NCBI GenBank assembly: GCA_024195265.1
Contig: JAJLRJ010000014.1
Coordinates: 24,185,009 to 24,249,008, forward strand
Source of the DNA: Dendrophyllia cribrosa
Lineage: Eukaryota > Cnidaria > Anthozoa > Scleractinia > Dendrophylliidae
Direction: 5' to 3'
DNA: 64,000 nt
Shown here: in pieces, positions 1 to 12,891 of the stretch
Numbering within the stretch: position 1 is the first letter of the stretch
How the letters are laid out: every line of letters begins with the position of its first letter
The notes under the pieces: generated by a model
What the model was told of the DNA's origin: nothing
The model's database searches: none
What the model saw: the letters and a program-made list of their open reading frames with translations, nothing else
Made by a program: the position numbers and the translations under genes

Positions 1-905
1 ATACGCCAGAAATATATCAAAGGATCAAGTGCAGAATTTGTAAATACGAACGCAACGGCGACACAATGTGCAGCGGATGTTCTCAAGTCCTCTTTTGGTT
101 GCGAGGCACTTACTGCTGTTGTGACAACAAATGGAAGATAACTTCCAGCAAAGGCGCCCACGAGAAGAATCATCGTGTTTGTGGTGCGTCGAAATCGGGT
201 CATATCTTTCTGATCCGTTGACCGCGATTGTTGAATCTGTGAAGTGTGTCTTTTAACAATCTTAAAAATGATAATATAGCACAGACTATCGGCGAATGCT
301 ATCAAAACGCAGAACGCTACAAGAATGTGGCTAAAAAGTCGGTTTCTCACTCCAAACCACAAAACTGTTATCCATGTTATCCATATTAACCAGTAAATAA
401 CTACCGTGATGACCACACGGGTGGTTGTTATTAACGCGGTATATCGAAGGTGAAAGCGAAGGGCGAGGTATCGCTCAATAGTAATGGCTGAGAGTGTTAA
501 GAACGAAATGCCACTAAACATCCAGCTGGTGTAAAAGTGGATAAACACCGCGTAGCAGTAGCATTCTTGTTTTCCAAAAATAAGAAACATTTCCGCGACG
601 AGGAAGGAAGGTTGAGAGGAAAAAGCAACGAAAAAGTCTGAAACCGCCAGCGAACAAAGTAGAATGTTTCTCGGTTCGTGGCGAAGCGATGGTGTCCAAC
701 ATATTGATAGGATGACGACTGTGTTTAGCAGCAATGTGATACAACATGTTATAAAATTAAATGCACAAGCTGCGACTGAAGTTATTACATAGTACTGTGG
801 TAAACTCTCTCTTGCTTGCACGTCCAAAAACGGTTCAAGAGTTTGGCAGATAGGTGATGGGATCTTTGTGTGGTTTTCGAAGGCGAAACTGGTGTTATTC
901 GCCAT
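1..905 (-). CDS. Class A (rhodopsin-like) G protein-coupled receptor, partial
   Basis: An open frame runs from an ATG at 905 leftwards to the window edge without a stop, about 301 codons; the cytoplasmic tail lies outside the window. The N terminus has two N-glycosylation sequons (NNT, NHT) and no obvious signal peptide. Seven hydrophobic segments can be followed: TM1 with LLLNTVVILSI, TM2 with LAVSDFF (the usual LAxxD), a Cys before TM3, TM3 ending in ERY in place of DRY, and TM7 with NSALDPLIYF, matching NSxxNPxxY with Asp for Asn. TM6 lacks the CWxP motif but has YLPF, and extracellular loop 2 has no clear Cys partner. It is therefore a divergent, probably intronless cnidarian class A receptor. 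The ligand cannot be told from sequence. The seven-helix pattern and motifs are seen; the family call follows from them. Confidence 0.85.
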   Translation of the reverse strand, partial: MANNTSFAFENHTKIPSPICQTLEPFLDVQARESLPQYYVITSVAACAFNFITCCITLLLNTVVILSICWTPSLRHEPRNILLCSLAVSDFFVAFSSQPSFLVAEMFLIFGKQECYCYAVFIHFYTSWMFSGISFLTLSAITIERYLALRFHLRYTALITTTRVVITVVIYWLIWITWITVLWFGVRNRLFSHILVAFCVLIAFADSLCYIIIFKIVKRHTSQIQQSRSTDQKDMTRFRRTTNTMILLVGAFAGSYLPFVVTTAVSASQPKEDLRTSAAHCVAVAFVFTNSALDPLIYFWR

Positions 906-1239
906 AACTAAAGCTGAATGTTCGTTCTCTGCGCAAGACAGTTATCTGTCAACTAGCTCCCTTGAATTCGTGACAAGTGGCACATAGGACGCAAAACAGC
1001 TGGTTGACAATTTGTTGATCCCACGTTCGGTCAGATATTGCTTTATAAAGCCCAAAAAACAAATATTTGATGAAATTACCTCTAAGAACGGAAGTCCATA
1101 TCCGATCCTTCGTTAATGCGTAATGTTAATGGCTTCACTCTTTCACTTCCCAAATCGCCCAAGATCTATATATACAGTATATATATATATACGAAAAAAA
1201 AAAATTCATCAGTTCCAAAATATCGAAAAACAAACAACA
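906..1239. other. 5' flank of the GPCR gene, no gene seen
   Basis: Upstream of the receptor start nothing coding is seen. A short run of alternating AT lies near 1,167-1,191. Promoter elements cannot be assigned with confidence. Confidence 0.4.
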
Positions 1240-1545
1240 TCAAATGAAAGTACTGCTCAGTAGCTTTCATTTGAATGGTCACACTTAAGCATTTCATCCA
1301 CATACTCAAAAGTTAGAACCACCTTGTACAGCATAATAAACAGCACTTCAGGAAAATACTGCTCAATAGCTTTCATTTGAATGGTCACACTTAAGGATTT
1401 CATCCACCGACTGAAAAGTTAGAACCACCTTGTACAGCATAATAAACAGCACCAAATGAAAGTCCTGCTCAATAGCTTTCATTTGAATGGTCACATTTTG
1501 AGATTTTATCCACATACTCAAAAGTTAGAATCATATTGCTTGAGC
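1240..1545 (-). repeat. ~106-bp minisatellite, inverted orientation, about 3 units
   Basis: About three tandem units carry the words CTTTCATTTGAATGGTCACA, TTCATCCAC and GAACCACCTTGTACAGCATA. Matching words recur roughly every 106 bp. The array is the reverse complement of those at 2,266-2,880, 6,290-6,830, 17,980-18,490 and 51,850-52,370. Short open frames inside it are by-products of the repeat. Confidence 0.75.
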
Positions 1546-2265
1546 CGCGGTCATAAAATATCTTTTCAAATGTCATTCTAAACTCAAGCGCTTTTAGTTT
1601 CGAATACGTCAATTATACTTTATTTGTATACCTAATTTGAAACCAGCGACGTTATAACTAAAAATGCGTCCTTTTATATTGCCATTTAAAACTCGACCTT
1701 TTGTTAATTTTCCTTAGTAAGATAACAGAAAAAAGTGCAATATCATGCCTTTTCGAAGGACATTTAGGCCAAAACATAAGTTAAAAAAAAACATCCGACA
1801 ATTATCCGTGGAATATTGCCCTTTAAAGATCGCTTAATTTATTCGTTGCGATATTTCCCTGCGCGAAGCTGTTTAATTTATTCTATTTCTGGCATAAATT
1901 TCAGCAAGTTTAAATAAAGTTTTAGCCTTGATCCGAATAAGTTATTGTAAACAATTTGATTTCGATTCACTCCGTTTTCGATTTCGCAAGCATATATTTG
2001 TGCGATTCTACTCCGGTGCGAGAATCTTACCGAAAATCTAATTTTGTGAAACCAACCCGCCACACACTTTTAAAATTTTACAATAAATTAACCAACAACA
2101 AGTAAAGCGAAGAGGTTATTTATAAGAGATCATTCTAATAAAGATCTGTTATTTTCAAACTCATTTATAATCCAACAATTTTGAAGAGAAAAACGTGTTT
2201 TATGTGAGCTTAATTCAGCGGCATGCAAGTCACAATTTGATTCAACTTTTGAGTCAGCAGATGAA
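1546..2265. other. Non-coding stretch between two inverted minisatellite arrays
   Basis: AT-rich sequence with no convincing gene. Its right end (from about 2,080) is homologous to 6,115-6,290 and 17,785-17,975, the conserved lead-in to the minisatellite. Confidence 0.4.
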
Positions 2266-2880
2266 ACTTCAAACTGTGATCACTCAAATGAAAGTTCTTG
2301 TGGGCTTGGTATACTGTTTATTATTCTGTAGCCTGTGGATGAAATCCTAAAGTGTGACCATTTAAATGAAAGCTACTGAGCAGTACTTTCCTGTGGTACT
2401 GTTTATTATGCTGTACAAGGTGGTTCTAACTTTTGAGTCTGTGGATGAAATCCTAAAGTGTGACCATTCAAATGAAAGCTACTGAGCAGTACTTTCCTGT
2501 GGTACTGTTTATTGTGCTGTACAAGGTGGTTCTTACTTTTGAGTCTGTGGATGAAATCCCAGAGTATGACCACTCAAATGAAAGTTATTGAGCAGCACTT
2601 TCCTGTGGTGGAGGTTATTATGCTGTACAAGGCGTTTCTAACTTTTAAGTCTATGGATAAACCATTCAAATGAAAGCTATTGAGCAGTACTTTCATATGG
2701 CACTGTTCATTATGAATGGTGGTTCTAACTTTGAGTCTGTGGATGAAATCGTAAAGTGTGACCATTCAAATGAAAGCTATTGAGCAGTACTTTCATATGG
2801 TGCTGTTTATTATAAGAGGTGATTCTAACTTTGAGTCTGTGGATGAAATCGTAAAGTGTATCCACGAGTTGAAAAAGGCC
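2266..2880 (+). repeat. ~106-bp minisatellite, about 6 units
   Basis: The word GTGGATGAAATC and variants recur at about 2,335, 2,441, 2,547, 2,739 and 2,839, mostly at a ~106-bp spacing. Units contain an internal inverted pair (TTCAAATGAAAG ... CTTTC) and end in GGTGGTTCTAACTTTGAGTC. The array is followed by a conserved tail (about 2,880-2,960) also found after the other plus-strand arrays. Confidence 0.75.
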
Positions 2881-3403
2881 TGCCCATTGAAAGACACGCT
2901 GTTTACGGAGGGAACTGATGAAAGGAAACATCACACAACATATCACACCGCGTTAACCGCGGTCAAACGAGAGAAATTTGCAAAAGTTAAGCAAAGTACT
3001 TAAAAGTTAAGGTTGTCATTTTCACTGTTTAAATTTTAATATATTGCCAATACACTGTCAATTTACCAAACGTTTTGAAAGTTTACCAAAAAAGTTCTAA
3101 GCGTTTAAAAACTATGAACTGCAGAATTGTCGGTGCCATTTGCCAACATAATTTTGATCAGGCGCAGAGAGATTTGGTCAGTTTTCAACGGGAAAAAAGC
3201 TCATCATTTTGAGAAAAATTAAAAGATAGTAACGTCAACTAATTTTTTTTTATTCATCCTTGCCCATATTTCCATTTAATATTAAATAAAATCCCACTAA
3301 ATAAAACGAAAAACCCGCCCTCTTACGTTTGCCCGCTGTGGACACACCGCGCGCCTCACTTCATAGAAATTCAAAATGGCTGCGTGAGGGAAGCTCAATA
3401 GCC

Positions 3404-3796
3404 GTTAAATACAGGAATGGCTCCGAGCCGTTTGAAAGGAAACCGCTGACCTCATTAGCATTCATTCCCCTCTTTTTTTTGTTTGTGCCTGAATTAGAAC
3501 GAAAGTAGACTTTTATTATCAGATAAAATTAGGCCTAGGCAAAGCGATTATTAGATCTAAGCTAGATTCGCGATTAGGTTAGATTTAGGGATAGGGTCAC
3601 CTTTTATAATTAAATTTTTGTTGGGTTTGCCGGATCAACCCAGTGGTCTAGTGGTGAAGGAGGGATCTTAGCACGCAGGAGGTTCCGGGTTCGATTCTAG
3701 GTGATTTATTGCATTTTTCTTTTTCTGATAGGAAAAAAATTCTATAATTGGTGAAAATTTTTCTAAGTGTCGCTCGGAGCCATTCCTGCAATTAAC
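3404..3796. mobile_element. Non-autonomous inverted-repeat element
   Basis: The left end at 3,404-3,428 and right end at 3,772-3,796 are 25-bp inverted repeats with about two mismatches, sharing AGGAATGGCTCCGAGC. They interrupt a stretch that is continuous in other copies (about 6,900-6,925 and 18,575-18,605). No coding capacity is seen. A tRNA-like segment lies inside. The target duplication is not clear. Confidence 0.6.
3625..3705 (+). repeat. tRNA-derived SINE head or tRNA relic
   Basis: Matches to both internal RNA polymerase III promoter boxes are present: TGGTCTAGTGG (A box) near 3,643 and GGTTCGATTC (B box) at 3,688-3,697, about 35 bp apart. The stretch resembles the 5' three quarters of a tRNA, but a paired acceptor stem is not evident, so a functional tRNA is unlikely. 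Confidence 0.5.
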
Positions 3797-3837
3797 GCCA
3801 TGTGGGAAGCTCACAAGCGAAAATTGGCGGAGAAAGA

Positions 3838-5880
3838 AAGAAAACACATCTGCCGGCATTTTCGAGCCTGCGCAAAGATAGATGTTTTCGTATTTTCAAA
3901 GCCGGGCAACTCATATATCATCTTACTCCCATAGCGTTTGATTCTTTAACTGGTTGAGTGTAGTGTGAATTAATTTTGCAAAGTCGAATCTGTGTTGAAA
4001 CATGATAAAGAATGTATACATGACAACTGAGAGAAAGCATTTGAACAGTAGTTTCTTTTGAAACTGATTAAAACAGCTACAGTTTTAAATTTTGTGTCCG
4101 TGGTTGAAGTGCTAAAAGCCCAATTTTTATGTAAATCAAGTTAAAATTTCATGTAAACTGAAACGTTTACCGACATGCACACATAACATGCCACGGACAT
4201 TTGCGGTCTAGCATATTTTTACGAACTGATAATTATAAGTTTAAAAGTAGGTCTATATCCAAAATCGCTTTTGGATAATTCGTTACGTTTTAGTTAGTTG
4301 AAGTGAGGATTGTAAAAAAAAATACAAATAAACGTTCTTTCCATACAACGCCCCTTGTTGTTAGCTTCCGAAAACCAGAGTAGGGTAAACAGGACGAATC
4401 CAATTATGACGCGGGAATATTGCTTCCACTAGAATTAAAGGTAAGTGTCATGGGGATTTGGTGTCATTTCAAAAACAAAAACAAAAAAATTTGTAATAGA
4501 AACCGAAAAATAATGGTCTAGTTGTGTGCTAACTTACCACAAAACGTACAAAAACTGTTGTTGAGTGTCTCTAGTCATAGAAGGACAGGGTGTGAATGAA
4601 TTTGGGTTATAGCCCAACCTTTATCAAGTTCCCACATTTTCGTTTTCCTCCAAAATGGATTAGAAAAGACCGTGATGTGTTTCTCTGTCAAGAATTGGTT
4701 GTTGTCGTTTCCTTGGTGTTTTAGTATTATTTTGTAGTAAAGATATTGTACATAGTTTGACCAAAAATGGCAAAATCTCCGTTATACTTGCCCTTTAAAG
4801 CGGCACTCGCTTATCGAAAGAAAACAAGTTCCACAGCTTCCAGTAAACACAGGGAAATTTTGCCAAATGGAACAAATTAAGGTACTGCTGTAAAGTGGAC
4901 CTAGCTTTGGTTTTCCCCTTTATATCTCTTTATACCTATCTCTTCAGTAAAAAAGAAACGGTTAAAATTGTAGGTCGAATCCGGATCAGCTTCGTGAGGT
5001 TAGTTTAGTTTGCGATAATGCATCACGCCAAAATAAGAGGTTTTCTCGATATTTCATGTTTACACTGCCAAAAAAGCAAAATCAACAGCGGATTTTCCCG
5101 AATTTCCTTTGGTAGATCTTAGTTCAGTGAAAAATTTTGCAAATTTCGGGTTACGAATTAAAGCTACATTTTACATATCCTTCTTAAAAGAAACATCTGT
5201 CAGATAAATTCATTTAAATAGTTCGATATACGAAATTGGCTGGTGTTGCCAAAGCCGTCTAAATAGGAAAGTTTTAAAATGTTCACCGAGAAAATCTTAA
5301 AGAACGAAAATACCAAATATTGCAAAAGAGGTAACCGAGAGGTAAAACCCCCCGCAACACATACTGGAGTTGATAAGTCTTGAATAATTTATGCCAGTTC
5401 TGATAGGCCCACTGTTACCATGACAACCAATGAGGTTTATTCCTCTGCCATTTAATTATTAACATAATCCAGCGTGCAGTAATGTTTTGAAACGATATTT
5501 GTTCGTCATCTTTATGTGATTTTAACGCATTTTCTTATTTTTTTTCAGTTTTAGTTCATTTATCTCGAGTTTTCATTTGTTTTAAATAGGCTCAAAGTGA
5601 ATTTATAAATCGACACGATGTTTTGGAAAAACTCCAAATGCAGATGTGGAGTTTTCGAAAACATTGTCTCGATTTTCAACAATTATTCAATAATTTACCT
5701 TCAATAATATAGACATCTTAAAATAGACTATACTTTTCGTTGTCTACTTCTTATGTTCATATTGCCTTCAAGTACATACGGATATTTATATTTTAAAATA
5801 TAGTCACGTGAATATTTTCTTTATCTGACTGACTTTAATAAAAGACGCAACAGAAACAACGAAAGGAAGGCCTTTTATAT
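3838..5880. repeat. Copy of a ~2-kb non-coding repeat family
   Basis: This block starts with an ACATCTGCCGGCATTTTCGA segment and ends near CTGACTTTAATAAAAGACGC. Related blocks lie at about 8,672-10,820, 10,925-12,600, 19,840-20,340, 20,345-23,600, 23,720-25,700, 53,725-54,240, 54,240-56,100 and 56,220-58,230. No protein domain is found in any copy. A ~60-bp stem-loop (here 5,612-5,680) is kept in most copies. Confidence 0.6.
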
Positions 5881-8650
5881 TATAATTTCAACCCGTGAGG
5901 TATGTTTGAGTTTTTGACGTCACTTTGTCCCATTCGCAACCAAGCCTTGGAACAAGGTTGATTAATGGCGGTCGTAAATTCTCGGAAATAAATGTTAAAA
6001 TAAAATGACTTCTGATGTTCGTAATGAATTGAACTTTGGCAAGATGAGTAAGAAAGTCTAATTGTACACGAAAATGTAAAAAAATGAAAATCAAAAATTT
6101 GATCGCAGGGGCACTTTAAAATTTTACAATAAATTAACTAACAACAAGTAAAGCGAAGAGGTTATTTATGAGAGATCATTCTAATAAAGATCTGTCATTT
6201 TCAAACTCATTTATAATTCAACAATTTTGAAGAAAAAAAAGTGTTTTATGTGAGCTTAATTCAGCCATGCAAGTCACAATTTGGTTCAACTTTTGAGTCA
6301 GCAGATGAAACTTCAAACTGTGATCACTCAAATGAAAGCTCTTGTGTGTTACCTTACCTTGGTATACTGTTTATTATGCTGTAGCCTGTGGATGAAATCC
6401 TAAAGTGTGACCATTCAAATGAAAGCTACTGAGCAGTACTTTCCTGTGGTACTGTTTATTATGCTGTATAAGGTGGTCTAACATTTGAGTCTGTGGATGA
6501 AATCCCAAAGTGTGACCGTTCAAATGAAAGTTAATTATTGAGCAGTCCTTTTCTGTGGTGCTGTTTATTAAGCTGTACAAGGTGGTTCTAACTTTTTAGT
6601 CTGTGGATGAAATCCCAGAGTGTGACCACTTAAATGAAAGTTATTGAGCAGTACTTTCCTGTGGTGGAGGTTATTATGCTGTACAAGGCGGTTCTAACTT
6701 TTAAGTCTATGGATAAACCATTCAAATGAACGCTATTGAGCACTACTTTCATATGCAATGTTTATTATGAAAGGTGGTTCTAACTTTGAGTCTGTGGATG
6801 AAATCGTAAAGTGTATTGACGAGAGGGAACGGGTGAAAGGAAACATCACACAACATATCACACCGCGCGCCTCACTTCATAGAAATTCAAAATGGCTGCG
6901 TGAGGGAAGTTCACAAGCGAAAATTGGCGATATTGATATCCATTTTTTTGTACACAAATTTTCTTTCCATTTGTTATTAAAAGAATCGAAATTTATACTT
7001 TATTTCTAACAATTTAACGTCAATTTGTTATTAGGACCATTCACAGAGTCTGACGCCGTGACGTGACTGTCGTTGATCATGAGTGACTTGGTGTCCCAAT
7101 GACTCACAGGCCCCATTTCGAAGGTCCCGGGTACCCGAGAGGACCCTTTCCCCGTGAAAATTTAACTAAACATGATAAATTTACGTTAACATGAGAATCG
7201 CGAAGTCGTCTTTGGGGGAATAAAATGGGGTGGGGGGGGGGGGGGGGGGGGGGGGGAATTAAATACTGTTCAACCGACTCAACCGGGTCCGATCCGAGTT
7301 AAACTCGTCGGTTTTAAAAGTAGACCCGGTGTACAGTTTGGCTTTCCTATATACGGCCAAAACCGTTTATAATTATACTGCTGTTATAACATCTATTGTA
7401 ACAAAGAGTAAATATTACTAGCTGTAATCACAGATTAAAAGAGTGCGTTCGACATGTTTGTTACAACAGCTGAAATTGATGTTTGTCGGAAATCGGTTCA
7501 TTTCAATATTTTCATTCATTGATCTTATCAAGTGATTTTGTTTGACAAGTAGGAAATTAAGTATATCAGATTCCGTAAGGCCTTGAAATATGCAAAGTTA
7601 AGATAAGGTCACTTTATAGGCCATGTGCATGACTAGAGTGAACGCGTTTTCGGGATCGGTGAACATTGTGACTAAGGATCTAGGGACTTTGGGATTAAAT
7701 CATTCTTACTTGAAAAAAACTGCGAAAAACAGCAAAGGCAGAAGAAAGCACGATGGACGGCACGAACAAAAACAGAAAAATATGGTCTCAAGTGGCGTCT
7801 CAAGTAATTTCAATGCACTTGTAAATACCAGTTCCCGGCGGCCGAGAAAAATTATCACATGAGATCGAGGCCATCTGTGCCAGCCAGCCAGCCAGTCCAA
7901 GATGGCGTCCAAACCCTGAAATCGCATAGCATCCAGCCCAATTCCTCCCACAATCCCCTGCGCCCAGACCGACACCCGACGAGATTAGAAAGCGTTCTCC
8001 TATCGTCGAACGCAATAAAAACAAAAAAAATAACATGGGTTTAACCTTTTCTTGCTCAACTCTGATCTTGCTCTCTGCCTTTTTTCTTTTGGCCGGAGTT
8101 TTAATTCATGAGGTTAGAAGCTCAGTTGTAATAGTTTTTGCTCTAATCCAGCGTGCATTAATGTTTTGAAATGATATTTGTTTTAATGTTCGTCATCTTT
8201 ATGTCACTTTTACGCATTTACCTATCTTTTTTTCAGTTTTCATTCCTTTATCTCGAGTTTTCATTTGTTTTAAGCAGGCTCAAAGTGGATTTAAAAATCG
8301 AGACGATGTTTTGGAAAAAACTCCAAATGCAGATGTGGAGTTTTCGAAAACATCATCTCGATTTTCAACAATAATTCGATAATTTGTACCTTCAATAATA
8401 TAAACATCTTAAAATAGACTATACTTGTCGTTGTCTACTTCTTATATTCATATTGCCTTCTAGTATACACGGATATTTATATTTAAAAATATAATCACAT
8501 GAATTTTTTCTTCATCTGACTGACTTTAATAAACGACGCAACAGAAACGAAGAAACGAAGGCCATTATTTTGCATGTTTACCGCTAAATTAAATTAAGGT
8601 ATGTCGCCGACTATAAACAAAACAGGTAGCACTCAAATAACTAACTAAAG
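5881..8650. repeat. Older diverged copy of the unit I/II non-coding segment
   Basis: 5,881-7,000 is close to identical to 17,560-18,690 and 51,425-52,560, including a ~106-bp minisatellite at about 6,290-6,830. A 25-base G run lies at 7,232-7,256. The short open frames at 7,620-8,045 resemble no known domain and are not shared as frames with the other copies. No gene is supported. Confidence 0.6.
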
Positions 8651-8671
8651 ACTGTTTGTCTTAAAAAAGAA

Positions 8672-11600
8672 GAAAACACATCTGCCGGCATTTTCGAGCC
8701 TGCGCAAAGATAGATGTTTTCGTATTTTCAAAGCAGACAACTGATATATCATCTTCCCCCCATAGCTTTTAATCCTTTAACTGGGGGAGTGTGGTGGGAA
8801 TTAATTTTGCCAAGTCGATTCTGTGTTGAAACATGATAAAGAATGTATACATGACAACTGAGTGAAAGCATTTGAACAGTAGTTTCTTTTGAAACTGATT
8901 AAAACAGCTACAGTTTTAAATTTTGTGTCCGTGGTTGAAGCGCTAAGTGCCTGATTTTAATGTTTATCAAGTTAAAATTTCATGTAAACGTTAACTGAAG
9001 TCAGCTTTTTCACTCTTTAAAAATTAATTCAACTGAAACGTTTACCGACATGCACACATAACATGCCACGGACATTTGCGGTCTAGCATATTTTTACGAA
9101 CTGATAATTATAAGTGTAAAAGTAGATCTATATCCAAAATCGCTTTTGGATAATTCGTTACGTTTTAGTTAGCTGAAGTGAGGATTGAAAAAAATTAAAT
9201 AAACGTTCTTTCCATACAACGCCCCTTGTTTTTAGCTTCCGAAAACCAGAGTAGGGTAAACAGGACGCATCCAATTATGACTTGGGAATATTGCTTCAGC
9301 TAGAATTAAAAAGGAAGTGACACGGGGATTTGGTGTCATTTCAAAAACCAAAAAATGTTTTTGTAATAGAAACCGAAAAATAATGGTCTAGTTGTGTGCT
9401 AACTTACCACAAAACGTACCAAAACTGTTGATGAGTGTCTCTAGTCATGGAAGGACAGGTTGTGAATGAATTTGGGTTATACTGCCCAACTTTGATCAAG
9501 TTCCCAAATTTTCTTCTCCAAAATGGGTTAGAAAAGACCGTGATCTGTTTCTCTTTCAAGAATTGGTTGTTGACGTTCTCTTTGTGTTTTAGTATTATTA
9601 TGTTGTAAAGATATTGTACATAGTTTTGACCAAAAAATGGCAAAATCTCCGTGATACTTGCTCTTTAGAGTGGCACTCGCTTATCGAAAGAAAACAAGTT
9701 CCACAGCTTCCAGTAAACACAGGGAAATTTTGCCAAATGGAACAAATTAAGGTACTGCTGTAAAGTGGACCTAGCTTCGGTGTTCCCCTTTATATCTCTT
9801 TTTTCCTATCTCTTCAGTAAAAAAGAAACGGTTAAAATTGTAGGTCGAATCCGGATCAGCTTCGTGAGGTTAGTTTAGTTTGCGATAATGCAAGTGATTC
9901 ACGCGACATCACGCCAAAATAAGACTGTTTTCTCGATATTTCATATGTTTAAACTGCCAAAAAGCAAAATCAACAGCGGATTTTCCCGAATTTCCTTTGG
10001 TAGATCTTAGTTCAGTGAAAATTTTTGCAAATTTCGGGTTACGAATTAAAGCTACATTTTACATATCCTTTTTAGAAGAAACATCTGTCAGATAAATTCA
10101 TTTAAATAGTTCGATATACGGAATTGGCTGGTGTTGCCAAAGCCGTCTCAATATAATGACCATGCTTTTTTCCTTCTAAAATGTTGGCCATAACCATTTT
10201 CACAAGCTAGATAGGAAAGTTTTAAAATGGTCACCGAGGAAATCTTAAAGAACGAAAATACCAAATATTGCAAAAGAGCTAGAGGTAACCGAGAGGTAAA
10301 ACCCCCCGCAACACATACTGGAGTTGATAAGTCTTGAATAATTTATGCCAGTTCTGATAGGCCCACTGTTACCATGACAACCAATGAGGTTTATTCCTCT
10401 GCCATTTAATTATTAACATAATCCAGCGTGCAGTAATGTTTTGAAACGATATTTGTTCGTCATCTTTATGTGATTTTAACGCATTTTCTTATTTTTTCAG
10501 TTTTAGTTCATTTATCTCGAGTTTTCATTTTCTTAAACAGGCTCAAAATGAATTTATAAATCGACACGATGTTTTGGAAAAACTTCAAATGCAGATGTGG
10601 AGTTTTCGAAAACATTGTCTTTTCAACAATTATTCGATAATTTACCTTCAATAATATAGACATCTTAAAATAGACTACATTTCGTTGTCTACTTCTGATA
10701 TTCATATTGCCTTCAAGTATATAGGGATATTTATATTTTAAAATATAGTCACGAGAATATTTTCTTTATCTGACTGACTTTAATAAAAGACGCAACAGAA
10801 ACAAAGAAACGAAGGCCTTTATGTCGTATTTTTACCGCTGAATTTAATTAAGGATTGTCGCGGACTATAAACAAAAACAGATTGCTCTCAAATTACTAAC
10901 TTAAGACTGTTAATCCTAAGCAAGAAAGAAAATACATCTGCCGGCATTTTCAAACCTGCGCAAAGATAGATGTTTTCGTATTTTCAAAGCAGACAACTCA
11001 TATATCATCTTACACCCAACGCTTTTAATCTTTTAACTGGGGGAGTTGTGTGAGTTAATTCTGCAAAGTCGATTCTGAAAGAATATGTGCATGACAACTT
11101 GGGGAGTACAGTGTAAATAATTAATGTTGTAAACTCGGTTTTGTAGGGAAACATAATAAAGAATGTAAACATGAGAACCGAGTGAATGCATTGAGCAGTA
11201 GTTTCTTTTGAAACTGATTAAAACAGCTATAGTTTTAAATTTTGTGTCCCTAGTTGAAGTGCTAAGTGTCCGATTTTAATTTTTAACAAATCAAAAATTA
11301 ATAAACGTTCTTTCCATACAACGCCCCTTGTTGTTAGCTTCCGAAAACCAGAGTAGGGTAAACAGGACGCATCCACTTATGATTCGGGAATATTGCTTCC
11401 ACTAGAATTAAAGGGAAGTGTCACGGGGATTTGGTGTCATTTCATAAATAAAAAATGATTTTGTAATAGAAACCGAAAAATAATGGTCTAGTGGTGTGCT
11501 AAATTCCCAAAACTGTTGATGAGTGTCTCTAGTCATAAAAGGACAGGGGCTGAATTTTGCCAAATTGTTAATGGAACAAATTAAGGTACTGCTGTAAACT

Positions 11601-12600
11601 AAGTGGAGAATTTAGTTTTATCGACTGAGTCGATAAGGTAAATTGACCACCGTAAAAGATTCAAATAGAAACTAACCCCATTCATTTGCTGTAAAGTGGA
11701 CCTACTTTCGGTTTTCCCCTTTTATCTCTTTATACCCTTCTCTTCAGTAAAAAAGAAACGGTAAAAATTGTAGGTCAAATCCGGATCGGCTTCGTGACGT
11801 TATTTTATAACTGAACTTTAGTTTGCGATAAACACTTCCCTTCACAATTTGGTCTCTCGACGGGGCACTTTTGCAGTGCCGCGAGAAATATTTTTTTTGG
11901 CACGATAAACGACAAAGGTTGTGTTTTAAGGATATCTTCATTTCATGGAGTTTATTGGAGTTTTGCAATGTAGAAGTTGGCTTAAATTTCCCATTTTTTT
12001 TCAATGTCTGAAACTGTGTTCCTTTTAACGGCCCATGTATTCTCATTTCTTAAGCTTATCCAGAGAAAATAACTGTATTATAAATAACGAGAGCGTATTT
12101 ATGTTGCGGCCATATTTTATTGACATATGACATCGCATTTTTCTGTACGAACGAGCTGAAAATGTGTAATTTTTCGAATTCGCTAGCGCATTTTTCTTTT
12201 TTTTTTTTACCTTAAAAGCTCACTTATTATAACCAAATTTCTGTGTTTCCCTCTCCGTCGACCAAGCACCACCTTTTCTAGGAGAAACTAATCCCTTTAT
12301 TTAACATGTCATATAAACGTTAATTGAAGTCATCTATGTCACTCTTTAAAAATAAATGCAAGTGGGACGTCAACGACATGCAGACATAACTCACCCATGG
12401 CTGAAAAACATTGCGGACATTTGCGGTGGAGAATATTTTAACGAACTGGTAATTATAGCTTTAAAAATTACTTCCAAGGCTATTATTAACGTGGAAGTAT
12501 CACGTGGATTTGGTGTTATTTTAAAAACCAAAAAATATGTTTGTGTATTAACAGAAACCGAAAACAATGTGCCAGTGGCTATAATGTAAACCAATCAACA
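8672..12600. repeat. Two further copies of the ~2-kb non-coding repeat
   Basis: The repeat starts again at about 8,672 and about 10,925 with the same entry words as at 3,838, and its stem-loop recurs at about 8,300-8,360 and 10,560-10,620. Homology to unit I continues through 12,600 (compare 25,320-25,650). No coding gene is seen. Confidence 0.55.
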
Positions 12601-12891
12601 ATCCTTGGAGATTTAGGTGCCGAACAGTCGGGCTGGATGTACCCTTGATTGGGTGGCCTGTGAACGCAGCCGTCCTCAGGTCTCACCTCGCATGCTCTGA
12701 GGAAGGCCGCGTTGGTGGCTACTGATTGGACTCATTCTTAAATTTCTCATTTTCTCGTTAGTTAATTATTAAAAGGAAACAAATAACATTTTATCCAAAG
12801 CATCAATTATCTCTACGTTTTTATTAGTCTCACCAAGTGACTGATTATATAAATGCATCTACAAAGCTATTAATAGTTTTTCCCTCCATTA

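Noticed and set aside
3625..3705. Functional tRNA gene
   Set aside because: Pol III boxes are present but no paired acceptor stem is seen; more likely a SINE head.
6374..6580. Short peptides rich in SFHLNGHTLGFHPQ repeats
   Set aside because: They are translations of the ~106-bp minisatellite and recur wherever the array lies.
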